From the NCBI RefSeq assembly GCF_000772965.1, contig NZ_JPVQ01000013.1:1-64000 (forward strand): 64,000 nucleotides of DNA, written 5' to 3'. Under the pieces are notes generated by a model. It ran no database searches and was not told the DNA's origin. It saw only the letters and a list, made by a program, of their open reading frames with translations. A program made the translations under genes and the position numbers. Position 1 is the stretch's first letter, and every line of letters begins with the position of its first letter. Of this stretch, positions 54,084-63,211 are shown piece by piece. The DNA comes from Ureibacillus massiliensis 4400831 = CIP 108448 = CCUG 49529. GTDB taxonomy: Bacteria; Bacillota; Bacilli; Bacillales_A; Planococcaceae.

Positions 54084-56315
54084 TTATTTAGTTTCTGTAG
54101 CAACGCGACTATAACGTTTCATACTAACTTTAAAGTATCCTATTGTCATTAGGATAAAGGCAGCCATATAACATAATAAAATCGCATTGTTATGCCACAT
54201 ATATGAAATATCTCCACTTGAAATAACCGCTTTAAATGAGTGAACTGAATATGTCATTGGCAATAAAGCGCTAAATGGTTGTAATGCATTTGGTATTAAT
54301 TCTAATGGGAATGTACCAGCGCTTGTTGTCAGTTGCAAAATTAAAACTATAATTGCAATGAAACGGCCAGGGTCTCCCATCATTGTTACAAGCATTTGTA
54401 CGAGTGTTAAAAATACAAAACTAGTAATAATGGATGTAATAATAAATAATGGAAGGTTTGTAATTTCCATTTTCAAGCCAACTAAAAGAATAAGGTCGAC
54501 TAATAGAGCCTGAATAATCCCAATAATCGCTAACACGCCAAATTTACTAATAAACCATTGTAGAGCGTTTTTAGGTTTCACTACTGGTTCTTTTAATGGG
54601 AAGACAATGGAAATCAGTAGGGCACCAACGAATAAACCTAATGAGATAAAGTATGGTGCAAAACCAGTTCCGTAGTTTGGTACGGCATTAATTTCTTGTT
54701 TGTTTACTAGAACAGGTTCACCCATCATATCGTAAGTGTCTTCATCTGCATGAACAGAGTTTGCTTGTTCTGCACCATCAGCTAGTTTTGTGGCTAATTC
54801 ATTTGAACCGTCCAATAGCTTATCTGTACCGGTTTCTAATTCTTTAGATCCTTCAGCTAGTTGGCCTGCTCCGTCATGTAATTGATCTGCGCCTGAAGAT
54901 AATTGTTTTAGTCCTTTATTCAAGTTACCTGCACCTGTATTTAGGTCAACAGATCCTTTATAAAGCTCGTTTACACCTTGTTGTAAGCTAAGCTGACCTT
55001 CATTAATTTTTCCTAGTCCTGCAAGCATTTGATCGAAGGAAGGAGCAACTTGTTCAGCAAGTTGTTCATCTAAATTTGCTGTAGATGAAAGCAACTGGTC
55101 ACTTAGAGATGTTTTTAATTGTGTAAATCCTTGATCTAATCCATTTTCAATACCAGCAGTAATTTGAGGCTGTAATTGATTTGTCAACTGAGTCTCATAT
55201 TGTTGTTGAATTTGTTCTTTAGTAGGTGAATTACTTACTAACTGAGTGATAAAGGAATTAGCTTGTTCTTCACTCATGACCTGATTTGCAACAAGTGCAG
55301 CTTTAATTTGTTCCATTTGTGTTGACTGCGTAGTAACCATTTGTTCGGCTAACTCATTTGACAAGCCATTTACGATTCCTTCTGTCAGCTGTGATGATAA
55401 ATTTGCTGATAACTGAGTATCCATTTGGTCAATACCAGCATTTATATTATCTACACTTCCTGCAAGCTGCTCGGATATGCCGTTTGCAACCTGTGATGGA
55501 AGTTGTTCTTTCATTAGCTCTAGTCCGTTTTGTACAGTATTTGTGCCATCAATCAGTGCAGGTAAGTTTGCATTTACTTCTTTAAGACCTGCTGATAGTT
55601 GATCAGTTCCTACTGCGATTTGGCTAGCACCTGAAGTTGCACTATTAATACCATTAGTAAATTCAATAGATTTAGATGCTAATAGTTCAAGATTTTCATG
55701 CAATGTTTTTGAACCATCACTAAGCTCGATGACACCATCTGCAAGTTTGCTTGAGCCTTCGCTTGCTTGGTCTAGTCCGCTTGCTAAATCAGTTACTTTA
55801 CTGAACATTGTTTCTGCATAAGTTGAAGTAATGTTTTTAGAGATTTCTGCTTTGATTTCTTTTATAGCTGTTTCACCAATTTGCGATGAAAGAAAGTTTG
55901 TACTTTCGTTTGGAACATAGGTAATTTCTAATTTTTTTGGATCGTTGTCGAGAATAGTTGTCGCATTTGCTGAGAAATCTTTTGGAATTTCAATAAGCAA
56001 GTAATATTCTCGATTTTCTAATCCTTCATAGCCTTCTTCTTTAGATACAATTTGAAAATTAAACTGCTCGCTATTTTCTAGCTTATTGGCGAGTTCATTG
56101 CCGAGGTGTAATGCTTCGCCTTCAAAATCAGCACCTGTATCTTCGTTGACAATCGCTACGGGTAAGTCTTCCATATGAGCATAGGGATCCCAGAACGCCC
56201 ATAAAAACATTCCAGCATACAGTACAGGAACAAAAGCGACTGCTAAAATTGGAATAAGTATTTTACGGTTTAAGAGGATAGATTTAAGTTCTGCTAAAAA
56301 GGCTGACCTTTTCAT
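54084..56315 (-). CDS. YhgE/Pip-family membrane protein (ABC-2 type)
   Basis: This 743-residue protein has an N-terminal membrane segment (ILIPILAVAFVPVLYAGMFL), an extracellular Pip-like domain (PVAIVNEDTGADFEGEAL), and a long region of repeated LxxG/GA helices (LASGLDQASEGSSKLADGV, QLSSGADQLHDGAGQLAEG). About six C-terminal membrane spans of the ABC-2 transporter type start near residue 545. It resembles EsaA in plan but has the YhgE length and order. The TetR-family gene upstream shares an operator with it. Confidence 0.9.
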   Translation of the reverse strand: MKRSAFLAELKSILLNRKILIPILAVAFVPVLYAGMFLWAFWDPYAHMEDLPVAIVNEDTGADFEGEALHLGNELANKLENSEQFNFQIVSKEEGYEGLENREYYLLIEIPKDFSANATTILDNDPKKLEITYVPNESTNFLSSQIGETAIKEIKAEISKNITSTYAETMFSKVTDLASGLDQASEGSSKLADGVIELSDGSKTLHENLELLASKSIEFTNGINSATSGASQIAVGTDQLSAGLKEVNANLPALIDGTNTVQNGLELMKEQLPSQVANGISEQLAGSVDNINAGIDQMDTQLSANLSSQLTEGIVNGLSNELAEQMVTTQSTQMEQIKAALVANQVMSEEQANSFITQLVSNSPTKEQIQQQYETQLTNQLQPQITAGIENGLDQGFTQLKTSLSDQLLSSTANLDEQLAEQVAPSFDQMLAGLGKINEGQLSLQQGVNELYKGSVDLNTGAGNLNKGLKQLSSGADQLHDGAGQLAEGSKELETGTDKLLDGSNELATKLADGAEQANSVHADEDTYDMMGEPVLVNKQEINAVPNYGTGFAPYFISLGLFVGALLISIVFPLKEPVVKPKNALQWFISKFGVLAIIGIIQALLVDLILLVGLKMEITNLPLFIITSIITSFVFLTLVQMLVTMMGDPGRFIAIIVLILQLTTSAGTFPLELIPNALQPFSALLPMTYSVHSFKAVISSGDISYMWHNNAILLCYMAAFILMTIGYFKVSMKRYSRVATETK

Positions 56316-56335
56316 ATAATAACCTCCTAGATGTA

Positions 56336-56362
56336 TTGACCATTTTGTTCAATTGGTCATTT
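56336..56362 (-). promoter_or_regulatory. TetR operator upstream of the YhgE-like gene
   Basis: TTGACCATTTTGTTCAATTGGTCATTT contains the inverted repeat TGACCA...TGGTCA, matching the repeat upstream of the TetR gene at 57008-57034. It lies between the gene start and its likely promoter. Confidence 0.65.
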
Positions 56363-56399
56363 TGGTGCAAATGAGTAGGGTACTCTAATGTTGAGAACC

Positions 56400-56987
56400 C
56401 TAAGGATGTAAAGGTTTATTGGATAATCCATCAAAAAAATATAATCGGAATAACTTTGATATTTCTTCCTTGTCAAGAGGCGTATGTTGTTGCTCCCAAT
56501 CAAATATCAATGAAACATACATTTTAAGCATTACAAACGCGGTTATTTCTGGATTACATGGCTTAATTTCACCGCGGTCGATTGCTTCTTGTATGATTCC
56601 TTTCATATAGTTAATGATGGCTTGCTCCACACGGTTTACTACATCAACTACTGCTTGTGTACCAATTTCACGTTCTTCTTGGAAAAGCTTAATGGTTAGC
56701 TGATGAGATTTACGGAATTCTAATAGCCTGAATAAAACACGATTTACGTTTTCATCAATTGTGCTATCATGTTTTATTTCCTGTTCCGCTACTGCTTTCA
56801 TATCTTTGATAAGAGAACTGATGATTTCATCAAATAATTCCTCTTTGTTTTTAAAGAAGGTATAGATTGTCCCTTTACCGACATTAGCAAGCTTTGAAAC
56901 TTGATCCATTGTTGTTGCTTTATAACCAAATAAAGAGAATGATTTTGTTGCAGCTTCGAGTATTAATTGTCTTCGATCAATCGCCAC
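56400..56987 (-). CDS. TetR-family repressor
   Basis: The GTG at 56987 follows GAGGTGA by 5-6 bases and gives AIDRRQLILEAATKSFSLFG, the TetR helix-turn-helix start (then YKATTMDQVSKLANVGKGTI). Upstream in-frame codons lack a ribosome site. The C-terminal ligand domain is helical. The gene lies upstream of the YhgE-like gene on the same strand, and both have the same operator sequence, so it most likely represses itself and the transporter-like gene. Confidence 0.85.
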   Translation of the reverse strand: MAIDRRQLILEAATKSFSLFGYKATTMDQVSKLANVGKGTIYTFFKNKEELFDEIISSLIKDMKAVAEQEIKHDSTIDENVNRVLFRLLEFRKSHQLTIKLFQEEREIGTQAVVDVVNRVEQAIINYMKGIIQEAIDRGEIKPCNPEITAFVMLKMYVSLIFDWEQQHTPLDKEEISKLFRLYFFDGLSNKPLHP

Positions 56988-57007
56988 CCAACTCACCTCA
57001 CTCAAAA

Positions 57008-57034
57008 TTGACCAAATGAGAAAATTGGTCATTT
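57008..57034 (-). promoter_or_regulatory. TetR operator upstream of the TetR gene
   Basis: TTGACCAAATGAGAAAATTGGTCATTT contains TGACCAA...TTGGTCA with a 9-base spacer, aligning base for base at both ends with 56336-56362. Confidence 0.7.
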
Positions 57035-57183
57035 GTTTCGCATAAAGTAATGTATCATAGAATTTTAGTATTTGCAATAGATGAAATTTAATTTTGTGAA
57101 AGAGGTAAAATTACAAAATAGGTTATAAGGTTACATGAAAATGATGAAATTCAAGAATATGTATATCCTATCTTTCATTCGAA

Positions 57184-58056
57184 TTAAACATGTTCTTTTC
57201 TATAAGGTAAATAATCCATAAATTTCTTAGCCGAAAGTGAGAGGGATTTTTGTTCTCTCATAGCGATTCCGATATTTCTAAAAGCAGGAACCTCAAGCTC
57301 CTTTGCAATTATTTTGTAGGGAATACGTTGCAATATTAATTCGGGCAATATACTAATCCCAAGCCCGTTTTCTACCATGGACATAATGGCATAGTCATCC
57401 CATGTCGTAAAAGAAATTCGCGGAGAAATTTGGTGGTGCTCAAAAATTTCAGAGATTTCAGCTTTTGCACCTTTCTCCAATAGCATAAATGGGCTGTTTA
57501 ATAATTCTTTTATAGGAAACTTATCGCAATCTGCATAGTGATGATCTTCGGGAATCACTACGAGGAGACGGTCTTGCTCCAAAAAAATCGTTTCAAATTG
57601 TGCTTTGGTAGGAAGCCGCAAAAATCCAAAGTCAACCCTACCTTCTAAAATCCAACTTTCAATTTCTGTATAATCGCCTAACAGCAGCTCAAAATCAATA
57701 TTTGGGTAATCTTTTTTAAAAGATTTAATCATATTTGGAAGCCAATGAGTTGCTACACTTGAAAATGTGCCAATCCGAATCATCCCAGACTGCATATCAT
57801 GTAAGTCTTCGAGCTGCCTCACTAGCATTTCATGTTCATTGCATATGCGCTTTAGTTGAGGAAATAACTTTAAACCATCAGAAGTTAGACTGATTCCAGT
57901 TCTTCCTCTTTCAAAAAGAGAAACACCCCATTCAGTTTCTAAATCCTGTATCATACGACTGATTCCAGATTGTGTATAGTTTAAGATCTCCGCTGCTTTT
58001 GTGAAGCTGCCATATTCCGCTGCTTTTACAAAGGCCATATATTTCTGGATATTCAT
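57184..58056 (-). CDS. LysR-family transcriptional regulator
   Basis: The ATG at 58056, behind GAAAGGAGCG, gives an LysR helix-turn-helix (NIQKYMAFVKAAEYGSFTKA, then AEILNYTQSGISRMIQDLE) and effector domain (IGTFSSVATHWLPNMIKSF). An earlier ATG in the same frame has no ribosome site. It is divergent from an EamA-type transporter gene, the usual place for its target. Confidence 0.9.
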   Translation of the reverse strand: MNIQKYMAFVKAAEYGSFTKAAEILNYTQSGISRMIQDLETEWGVSLFERGRTGISLTSDGLKLFPQLKRICNEHEMLVRQLEDLHDMQSGMIRIGTFSSVATHWLPNMIKSFKKDYPNIDFELLLGDYTEIESWILEGRVDFGFLRLPTKAQFETIFLEQDRLLVVIPEDHHYADCDKFPIKELLNSPFMLLEKGAKAEISEIFEHHQISPRISFTTWDDYAIMSMVENGLGISILPELILQRIPYKIIAKELEVPAFRNIGIAMREQKSLSLSAKKFMDYLPYRKEHV

Positions 58057-58177
58057 TGTTTCGCTCCTTTCATTCCGTTTTATCATATTAAACATGAAAA
58101 ACATTCAATATTGTAATGTCAGTACATATGCTATGCTTTTGCTATTGATAAATCAAGCATTGAAAGGAACGACTCTC

Positions 58178-59053
58178 ATGAAAAATGCATATGTCAAATA
58201 TATTGTTGCATTGCTATTGTTTGGCTCCAATGGAATTGTTGCTAGTTATATATTATTGAACAGCTACGAAATTGTTTATTTACGTACTTTAATTGGAAGC
58301 ATATTTTTAATTATTGTGTTTGTATTGATGAAGCAAAAACTCCAATTCTGGAAAAATAAATTACATCTTCTTTATTTAATGATTTCTGGTATTGCGATGG
58401 GGGCAAGCTGGATATTGTTGTTCGAAGCATATGCACAAGTCGGTGTGAGTATTGCTGTTCTTACTTATTATTGTGGACCTGTAATTGTCATGATTCTTTC
58501 ACCATTTCTATTTAAAGAAAAGATGACAAGTGCTAAAATGATAGGATTTTTGGCGGTAATAATCGGGATGTTTTGTTTAAACTGGCACGATTTAATATCG
58601 GGTAAAGTCACATGGGGGTTAATTTTAGGAATATTAGCGGCGGGAATGTATGCATTGATGGTAATTTTTAATAAGAAGGCAAAAAGCATTATAGGACTTG
58701 AAAATGCTACATGCCAGTTAGTTGTAAGCTTTCTAACAGTATCCACCTTTATAGGTTTTAAGCAAGGCTTTTCAGTGAACGTTATAGAAGGTAATTGGAT
58801 CCCTATCTTAATACTAGGTATAGTGAATACTGGAATCGGCTGCTATTTCTATTTTTCTTCTATTGGTCGTCTTCCAGTTCAATCTGTATCGATTCTTGGT
58901 TATCTAGAACCTCTTTCGGCTTTAGTTTTTTCCTTTATCATATTAGGAGAACTGTTAAATCCTATGCAAATCGTGGGAGCTATGCTGATTTTAGGTGGTG
59001 CTGCCTACGGGGAATTATATAGAGTAAATAAACATGAATTAAAGACAGAATAA
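58178..59053 (+). CDS. EamA/DMT-family membrane transporter
   Basis: The ATG at 58178 follows GAAAGGAA and gives a 291-residue, ten-span protein with two EamA repeats (SIAVLTYYCGPVIVMILSPF, then SVSILGYLEPLSALVFSFII). Such drug/metabolite exporters move amino acids, threonine, sugars or purines. The regulator on the other strand probably controls it. The upstream in-frame frame overlaps the LysR gene and has no start site. Confidence 0.9.
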   Translation: MKNAYVKYIVALLLFGSNGIVASYILLNSYEIVYLRTLIGSIFLIIVFVLMKQKLQFWKNKLHLLYLMISGIAMGASWILLFEAYAQVGVSIAVLTYYCGPVIVMILSPFLFKEKMTSAKMIGFLAVIIGMFCLNWHDLISGKVTWGLILGILAAGMYALMVIFNKKAKSIIGLENATCQLVVSFLTVSTFIGFKQGFSVNVIEGNWIPILILGIVNTGIGCYFYFSSIGRLPVQSVSILGYLEPLSALVFSFIILGELLNPMQIVGAMLILGGAAYGELYRVNKHELKTE

Positions 59054-59058
59054 ATCGT

Positions 59059-59104
59059 GCAAATATTAGCTACAAGATAGGAATATATCCCGCCTAATAT
59101 TTGC
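59059..59104 (+). terminator. Possible terminator or attenuator after the EamA gene
   Basis: A perfect 10-bp stem, GCAAATATTA at 59059-59068 with TAATATTTGC at 59095-59104, lies after the EamA stop. No T-run follows, so it may not be a true terminator. Confidence 0.4.
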
Positions 59105-59116
59105 TATCAATTATTA

Positions 59117-59130
59117 AGAACGCTTGTTCT
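59117..59130 (+). promoter_or_regulatory. LexA/SOS-box-like site over the promoter of the Rpn-type gene
   Basis: AGAACGCTTGTTCT is close to the Bacillus SOS box CGAACRNRYGTTYC (both GAAC and GTTC halves present, three positions differ). TTGTTC at 59124-59129 acts as a -35, and a TATACT -10 at 59147-59152 is 17 bases away. A LexA-like protein bound here would block the promoter. Confidence 0.5.
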
Positions 59131-59152
59131 TTTTTCGGGTATTTGGTATACT
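59124..59152 (+). promoter_or_regulatory. Promoter of the Rpn-type gene
   Basis: TTGTTC and TATACT, spacer 17 bases, lie about 60 bases before the ATG at 59212. Confidence 0.55.
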
Positions 59153-59211
59153 ACTAGTAGATATACTCCATGTTTTAACATCTTTATTTCTTTTTGTAAG
59201 GATGTGGTTAA

Positions 59212-60153
59212 ATGCAAGAACTACTTTTTGTCAAAGAAAATGAAGAAACTTCAAACTACCCGAATAATCAAACTACCAATTATACCCATCATGATCAATT
59301 ATTTAAAGAACTCATTCAGACATTTTTTGAAGAATTTATTGAAATTTTTTTTCCAGATATATATGTCCATATTGATTTTTTAACAATTCATCCATTATCA
59401 GAAGAGATGTTTACGGATCTTTTTGAGGGTGAAAGTAGAAGAGCAGATATTGTCATCGAGACGAAACTAAAGGGGCAAGAAACGTTTTTGATAATCCATG
59501 TTGAGGCACAAAGCTATTATCAGGAAAATTTCCATGAACGTATGTATCATTATTTCAGCCTACTTTATAATAAATATAGAAAGCCAATTTTACCTATCGC
59601 TGTTTTTTCCTATGATGAAAAGCGAGTGGAAAAGAATGAATACACATTGGAATTTCCTTTTTTCAGAGTGATGAACTTTCGATATCTTACTTTGAATTTA
59701 AGAAAACTTCACTGGAAAGATTATATCACTTCCGATAATCCCGTAGCTGCTTCACTGCTAAGTAAGATGGGCTATCGTGATGAAGAGAAAATCGAAGTAA
59801 AGAAGGAATTTTTACGTATGCTAGTTCGTATGAATTTAGATCCAGCAAGAGAGCGCTACATCTATGGTTTCTTTGAACAGTACTTAACATTATCAAATGA
59901 AGAGGAGGAAATCTTGATGCAAGAAGTAAAAAGACTCGATCCATCTGAACGTGTTAAAATCATGGAACTCCCGATTTCGTATGAAGAACGTGGAATTGAG
60001 AAAGGTAAAGAAATAGGTAAAGAGATAGGTAAAGAAGAAGCGACTCATAAAATAGCAAAAGAGTTGCTGAAAAAAGGACTACCGTTAGAGTTAATTGAAG
60101 AAGTAACTGGTTTAAACACGAAAGAGCTTGAGCAAATAAAAGACTTACCTTAA
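59212..60153 (+). CDS. Rpn-family recombination-promoting nuclease / putative transposase
   Basis: This 313-residue protein has the PD-(D/E)XK core of the Rpn family: HHDQLFKELIQTFFEEF, then SRRADIVIETKLKGQETF and IIHVEAQSYYQENF, with the D...E-x-Q catalytic pattern, and YHYFSLLYNKYRKPILPIAV. The C-terminal end has short Lys/Glu repeats (EKGKEIGKEIGKEIGKEEA-like, varied) before a small helical motif. Rpn proteins are RecA-independent recombination-promoting nucleases. The promoter carries a LexA-like box, which would tie expression to DNA damage. Confidence 0.88.
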   Translation: MQELLFVKENEETSNYPNNQTTNYTHHDQLFKELIQTFFEEFIEIFFPDIYVHIDFLTIHPLSEEMFTDLFEGESRRADIVIETKLKGQETFLIIHVEAQSYYQENFHERMYHYFSLLYNKYRKPILPIAVFSYDEKRVEKNEYTLEFPFFRVMNFRYLTLNLRKLHWKDYITSDNPVAASLLSKMGYRDEEKIEVKKEFLRMLVRMNLDPARERYIYGFFEQYLTLSNEEEEILMQEVKRLDPSERVKIMELPISYEERGIEKGKEIGKEIGKEEATHKIAKELLKKGLPLELIEEVTGLNTKELEQIKDLP

Positions 60154-60197
60154 TCTTTAAGAAAATGAAAATGGCTATTATGATGAATTGAAATCAA

Positions 60198-60797
60198 TTA
60201 TTCAACAGCAAAAACCTTCTCAAATAAAGGATAAATTAAATAACCAAGTAATACACCGAGGACGTTTAGTATTAGATCATCAATATCTAGGCTTCCTCTT
60301 TTTGTGCTGAATTGTAAGCATTCTATCATGCTTATCGAAATTACAGTGATAAGCATCAATCGCTTCCAAGAGGAGACCCCATTTAAATATCGATAATACA
60401 ATCCGTAAGGAACAAATAACCCAATATTTGCGGCTAGATTATAAAGTGCAATGAAAAAATTTACGTTTCCAGACAGATAAAAGGAGATTGTATCAAACGG
60501 AATCAGACTGACTCCTCCGTAACTCGCCCCATTTGGTCTGAAAAATAATAAAATAAGCAACCCAAAAGAATAAAGAACTATGAATATATGAAGAAAAGCT
60601 TTTGGTAATCGGATTGTTTCCTTTTTTATCCAACAAACCCCAAATAAAAAAGCAAAAGTAATACAAAACCAAACAACGCCAATGACAATTGGATGAAGAT
60701 ATTTCGTCAGCTCAATCCATATAGGCAATAAAATGAAGAATAAAATTTGTGAATAGTAAAAGCTAAGTTTAATGTTTTTCGTCATGTTCTCGGCCAT
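60198..60797 (-). CDS. VanZ-like membrane protein
   Basis: This 199-residue protein has five or six membrane spans (SFYYSQILFFILLPIWIELT, VIGVVWFCITFAFLFGVCW) and the VanZ-type C-terminal stretch (GSLDIDDLILNVLGVLLGYL). VanZ-family proteins occur outside glycopeptide-resistance operons in many Firmicutes; no resistance genes are nearby. The start could be the ATG at 60797 or an in-frame ATG at 60785. Confidence 0.8.
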   Translation of the reverse strand: MAENMTKNIKLSFYYSQILFFILLPIWIELTKYLHPIVIGVVWFCITFAFLFGVCWIKKETIRLPKAFLHIFIVLYSFGLLILLFFRPNGASYGGVSLIPFDTISFYLSGNVNFFIALYNLAANIGLFVPYGLYYRYLNGVSSWKRLMLITVISISMIECLQFSTKRGSLDIDDLILNVLGVLLGYLIYPLFEKVFAVE

Positions 60798-60982
60798 CTC
60801 TTCAGTGGGATTTACTCTGATGATTGATAAACAATTTACGAATGAATTATAACAAGATTACTTACGAATAGATAATTTAGAAGTCCGAATTCAAAAAATT
60901 CCTCTAATCCATTACAAGTAACCAAACCGTAATTATTTTCAACCATACAATGTAACTAGTTGAAATAACAGGAGGTGAAAAT

Positions 60983-61117
60983 ATGGGAGGATACGTTGGA
61001 TCAGGCGGATATGGTAACAACGGTTCAGGTTTTGCATTACTTGTTGTTTTATTTATCCTATTAATTATTGTAGGTGCTGCTTATTTTAACAATGGCGGAT
61101 TCGGTGGTGGTTATTAA
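60983..61117 (+). CDS. YjcZ-family sporulation-type small membrane peptide
   Basis: A 44-codon gene, too short for most automatic tracks, with a consensus AGGAGGTG ribosome site 5-6 bases before the ATG. The peptide is [15 protein letters not shown] at the start, one membrane span of about 18 residues in the middle ([12 protein letters not shown]), and a [11 protein letters not shown] tail. Glycine- and tyrosine-rich ends around one span match the YjcZ sporulation-protein family seen in spore-formers. Confidence 0.85.
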   Translation: MGGYVGSGGYGNNGSGFALLVVLFILLIIVGAAYFNNGGFGGGY

Positions 61118-61191
61118 TCTTTAACGAATAAATATAGTAATTCTCTCCGCTAGCCCAAAATAATTAAGAAAACACGCCGACACCTTCATAG

Positions 61192-61220
61192 AAGACCTGG
61201 ATATTGCTCAGGTCTTTTAT
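61192..61220 (+). terminator. Terminator of the YjcZ-like gene
   Basis: AGACCTG at 61193-61199 pairs with CAGGTCT at 61209-61215 and is followed by a T-rich run. Confidence 0.8.
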
Positions 61221-61357
61221 TTTATAGTTTGATCTTACTTTAAAATAAAATGCTGGAGGAAGCTTTTCATCAATACGTAAGGCTTTGGAGAGAGAATAGT
61301 ATATGAAGTTTCAAATTATGTTTGATTAATAATCTATAAATACAACCACAATAGAAA

Positions 61358-61389
61358 AACCTAGTGATATTTACTGAATCACTAGGTTT
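61358..61389 (-). terminator. Terminator of ywbE
   Basis: AACCTAGTGAT at 61358-61368 pairs with ATCACTAGGTT at 61378-61388. On the minus strand the A-run at its left gives a T-run. Confidence 0.85.
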
Positions 61390-61393
61390 CATT

Positions 61394-61591
61394 TTATTCC
61401 GAATATACCTTCTTCACTCGACCAATTTGTCCATCCGTTAGTCTTACCTTTATTCCATGAGGATGAGTGGCTGAATTGGTGAGTATGTCTTTTACGACAC
61501 CTCTTGTAAGCTTACCAGTTTGTTGATCTTGCTTTAATACAATATCAACGGTCATTCCTGGTTGTATATCTTTACGATTTTGTCCGTTCAT
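61394..61591 (-). CDS. ywbE: YwbE-family protein
   Basis: This 65-residue protein matches the YwbE family closely (RKDIQPGMTVDIVLKQDQQT, then LTRGVVKDILTNSATHPHGI, ending VRLTDGQIGRVKKV). Its function is unknown; the fold is a small beta barrel. It overlaps the preceding small gene's stop by one base, so the two are coupled. Confidence 0.9.
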   Translation of the reverse strand: MNGQNRKDIQPGMTVDIVLKQDQQTGKLTRGVVKDILTNSATHPHGIKVRLTDGQIGRVKKVYSE

Positions 61592-61785
61592 TATGAGCCC
61601 ATTTTTCTACGAGTGGTGCTTGCCTTTTTCGTTTGCTGGCTTTTCATTTTTTTCGCTGAAAGATCGACATTCGTTTTTCCTTTACCGCCAGAGGACTGAT
61701 TCTTTTTGTTTTCAAGCAATTGTTTTGCTGCTTCTTGTAGACTCATTTTCTTTTTTGGTGCTTCAGATTGCTGATTTTCGCTCAT
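61591..61785 (-). CDS. Small basic protein upstream of ywbE
   Basis: This 64-residue, lysine-rich protein (SENQQSEAPKKKMSLQEAAK, then AKKMKSQQTKKASTTRRK) has an AAGGAGAC ribosome site. No family is recognised. Its stop overlaps the ywbE start, which makes it a likely real gene. Confidence 0.65.
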   Translation of the reverse strand: MSENQQSEAPKKKMSLQEAAKQLLENKKNQSSGGKGKTNVDLSAKKMKSQQTKKASTTRRKMGS

Positions 61786-62058
61786 AGGAAGTCTCCTTTT
61801 TGAATATGTTAGTCATTCAAGTATAATCTATTTTTCCTTATTTGTGAAAGCATGTCCCTATACGAGGAAATGTAATCTTGTCGTCATTAGTACAAATGAG
61901 TTTCTTCAGGAAGAAAGTAACCCAAAAGCATATAAAACAGAATTGATACAGGGGTAAAAATGAAAATTATCTGGAATCATCATTCATTTACATATAACCG
62001 GAACTTTTACCGTTACCAATCGTATGAAAGATAAATGTCTTAAAAGGGTGATGGGGAA

Positions 62059-62361
62059 ATGTATAGCAAAAAAGAGTTAGAAAGACTTCGTATTGAAGGC
62101 CAAAAAATTGCAGATGAAATGGCACGGGAAAGAGAAGAAGCAAAAATTGGTCGAGAATACAAAGTCAATGATGTTGAAATTACATGTGTTCAATGTAAAC
62201 ATAACAAATTTGAACAAAGTAAAGCCCTTCTCAATACAAGAGGTTTAACTTTCTTTGATATAGAATGGCTAAATGATTCCGCCACGACCTTAATATGTAA
62301 GCGTTGCGGTTTTATCCATTGGTTTGCTCGTGAGGTAGAAGAGATAAAGAGTGATGAATAG
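62059..62361 (+). CDS. Zinc-ribbon protein, unknown function
   Basis: This 100-residue protein has a charged N-terminal helix (SKKELERLRIEGQKIADEM) and a zinc ribbon made of two CxxC pairs (ITCVQCKHNKF and LICKRCGFIHW). The LLNTRGLTFFDIEWLNDSAT stretch between the pairs is characteristic of a small family whose name I do not recall. The start is behind AAAAGGGTGATGG. It could bind nucleic acid or metal; role unknown. Confidence 0.65.
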   Translation: MYSKKELERLRIEGQKIADEMAREREEAKIGREYKVNDVEITCVQCKHNKFEQSKALLNTRGLTFFDIEWLNDSATTLICKRCGFIHWFAREVEEIKSDE

Positions 62362-62441
62362 CTAGTAAATTGGATGTTCGTTATTATCAAGAAATAATAC
62401 AATCTGAACAATGTCAAAAATTACAAAGGGAGAAAGAATTT

Positions 62442-63002
62442 ATGTCTAATACCGAAGAAAGAAAAATAATATTAGATTTAGCAGTTACTTTAGATGGACT
62501 TATTGAGGGAGTAAATGGAGAAATTGATTGGTGCATAATGGATGCTGAGATGGAGTTTACTAATTTTCTTAATCAAATTGATACGATTTTTTATGGAAGA
62601 AAAAGCTATGATTTATGGGGACAATATATTCCGGAAGATGTAATTTCTGATGATGAAAAAGAAATGTGGAAATTAATTGATAGTAAAAATAAATACGTGT
62701 TTTCTAGAACTCAAAAAAGTGATGATAATAAGGCAACTTTCATCAACGATAATCTAATTGAAGAAGTAAAGAAATTAAAGAGAAAACCGGGAAAAGACAT
62801 CTGGCTATATGGTGGAGCAAGTCTAATTACCACCTTTATCAATTTAGGGCTTGTAGATGAATTTAGATTATCAGTACATCCAATTATTCTAGGAGAGGGA
62901 AAACCTTTATTTATCGATATAAAACAGAGGTTGAATTTAAAGCTAGTTAATACAAGAAAATTCCCCTCAGGTGTTATTCAATTAATATACCATTTAGAGT
63001 AA
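62442..63002 (+). CDS. Dihydrofolate-reductase-family protein (RibD-C/DHFR-like)
   Basis: The ATG at 62442 is 10 bases from AAAGGGAG and gives a 186-residue protein. It starts with a beta strand and LDLAVTLDGLIEGVNGEIDW, then FYGRKSYDLWGQYIPE and WLYGGASLITTFINLGLVDE, ending HPIILGEGKPLF. This is the RibD-C-type DHFR fold, and the substrate is unknown. An in-frame upstream ATG at 62370 overlaps the previous gene's end and lacks a ribosome site. Confidence 0.88.
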   Translation: MSNTEERKIILDLAVTLDGLIEGVNGEIDWCIMDAEMEFTNFLNQIDTIFYGRKSYDLWGQYIPEDVISDDEKEMWKLIDSKNKYVFSRTQKSDDNKATFINDNLIEEVKKLKRKPGKDIWLYGGASLITTFINLGLVDEFRLSVHPIILGEGKPLFIDIKQRLNLKLVNTRKFPSGVIQLIYHLE

Positions 63003-63083
63003 CTGAAAAACTTGACCTGATCTTAGATGTACCTACTCAATTGAGATTTTGAAAAAAATATCCCTGATACTATACTAAATTTA

Positions 63084-63117
63084 TGCGTTAATTCACAAGG
63101 ATTAACGCAATTTTTTT
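63084..63117 (+). terminator. Terminator of the DHFR-like gene
   Basis: TGCGTTAA at 63084-63091 pairs with TTAACGCA at 63102-63109, followed by seven T residues. Confidence 0.9.
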
Positions 63118-63211
63118 AGAATTATATATTTAATAACTGTTTGCGGGTTATTTAGTGAGTAAAAATTAATAAAATATAAAGATAATATTTTTAGTAAAAG
63201 GGGGATTTTAT

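Noticed and set aside
61118-61393. Possible further small gene between the YjcZ-like gene and ywbE
   Set aside because: Two terminators fill most of the gap and no frame with a ribosome site is present.
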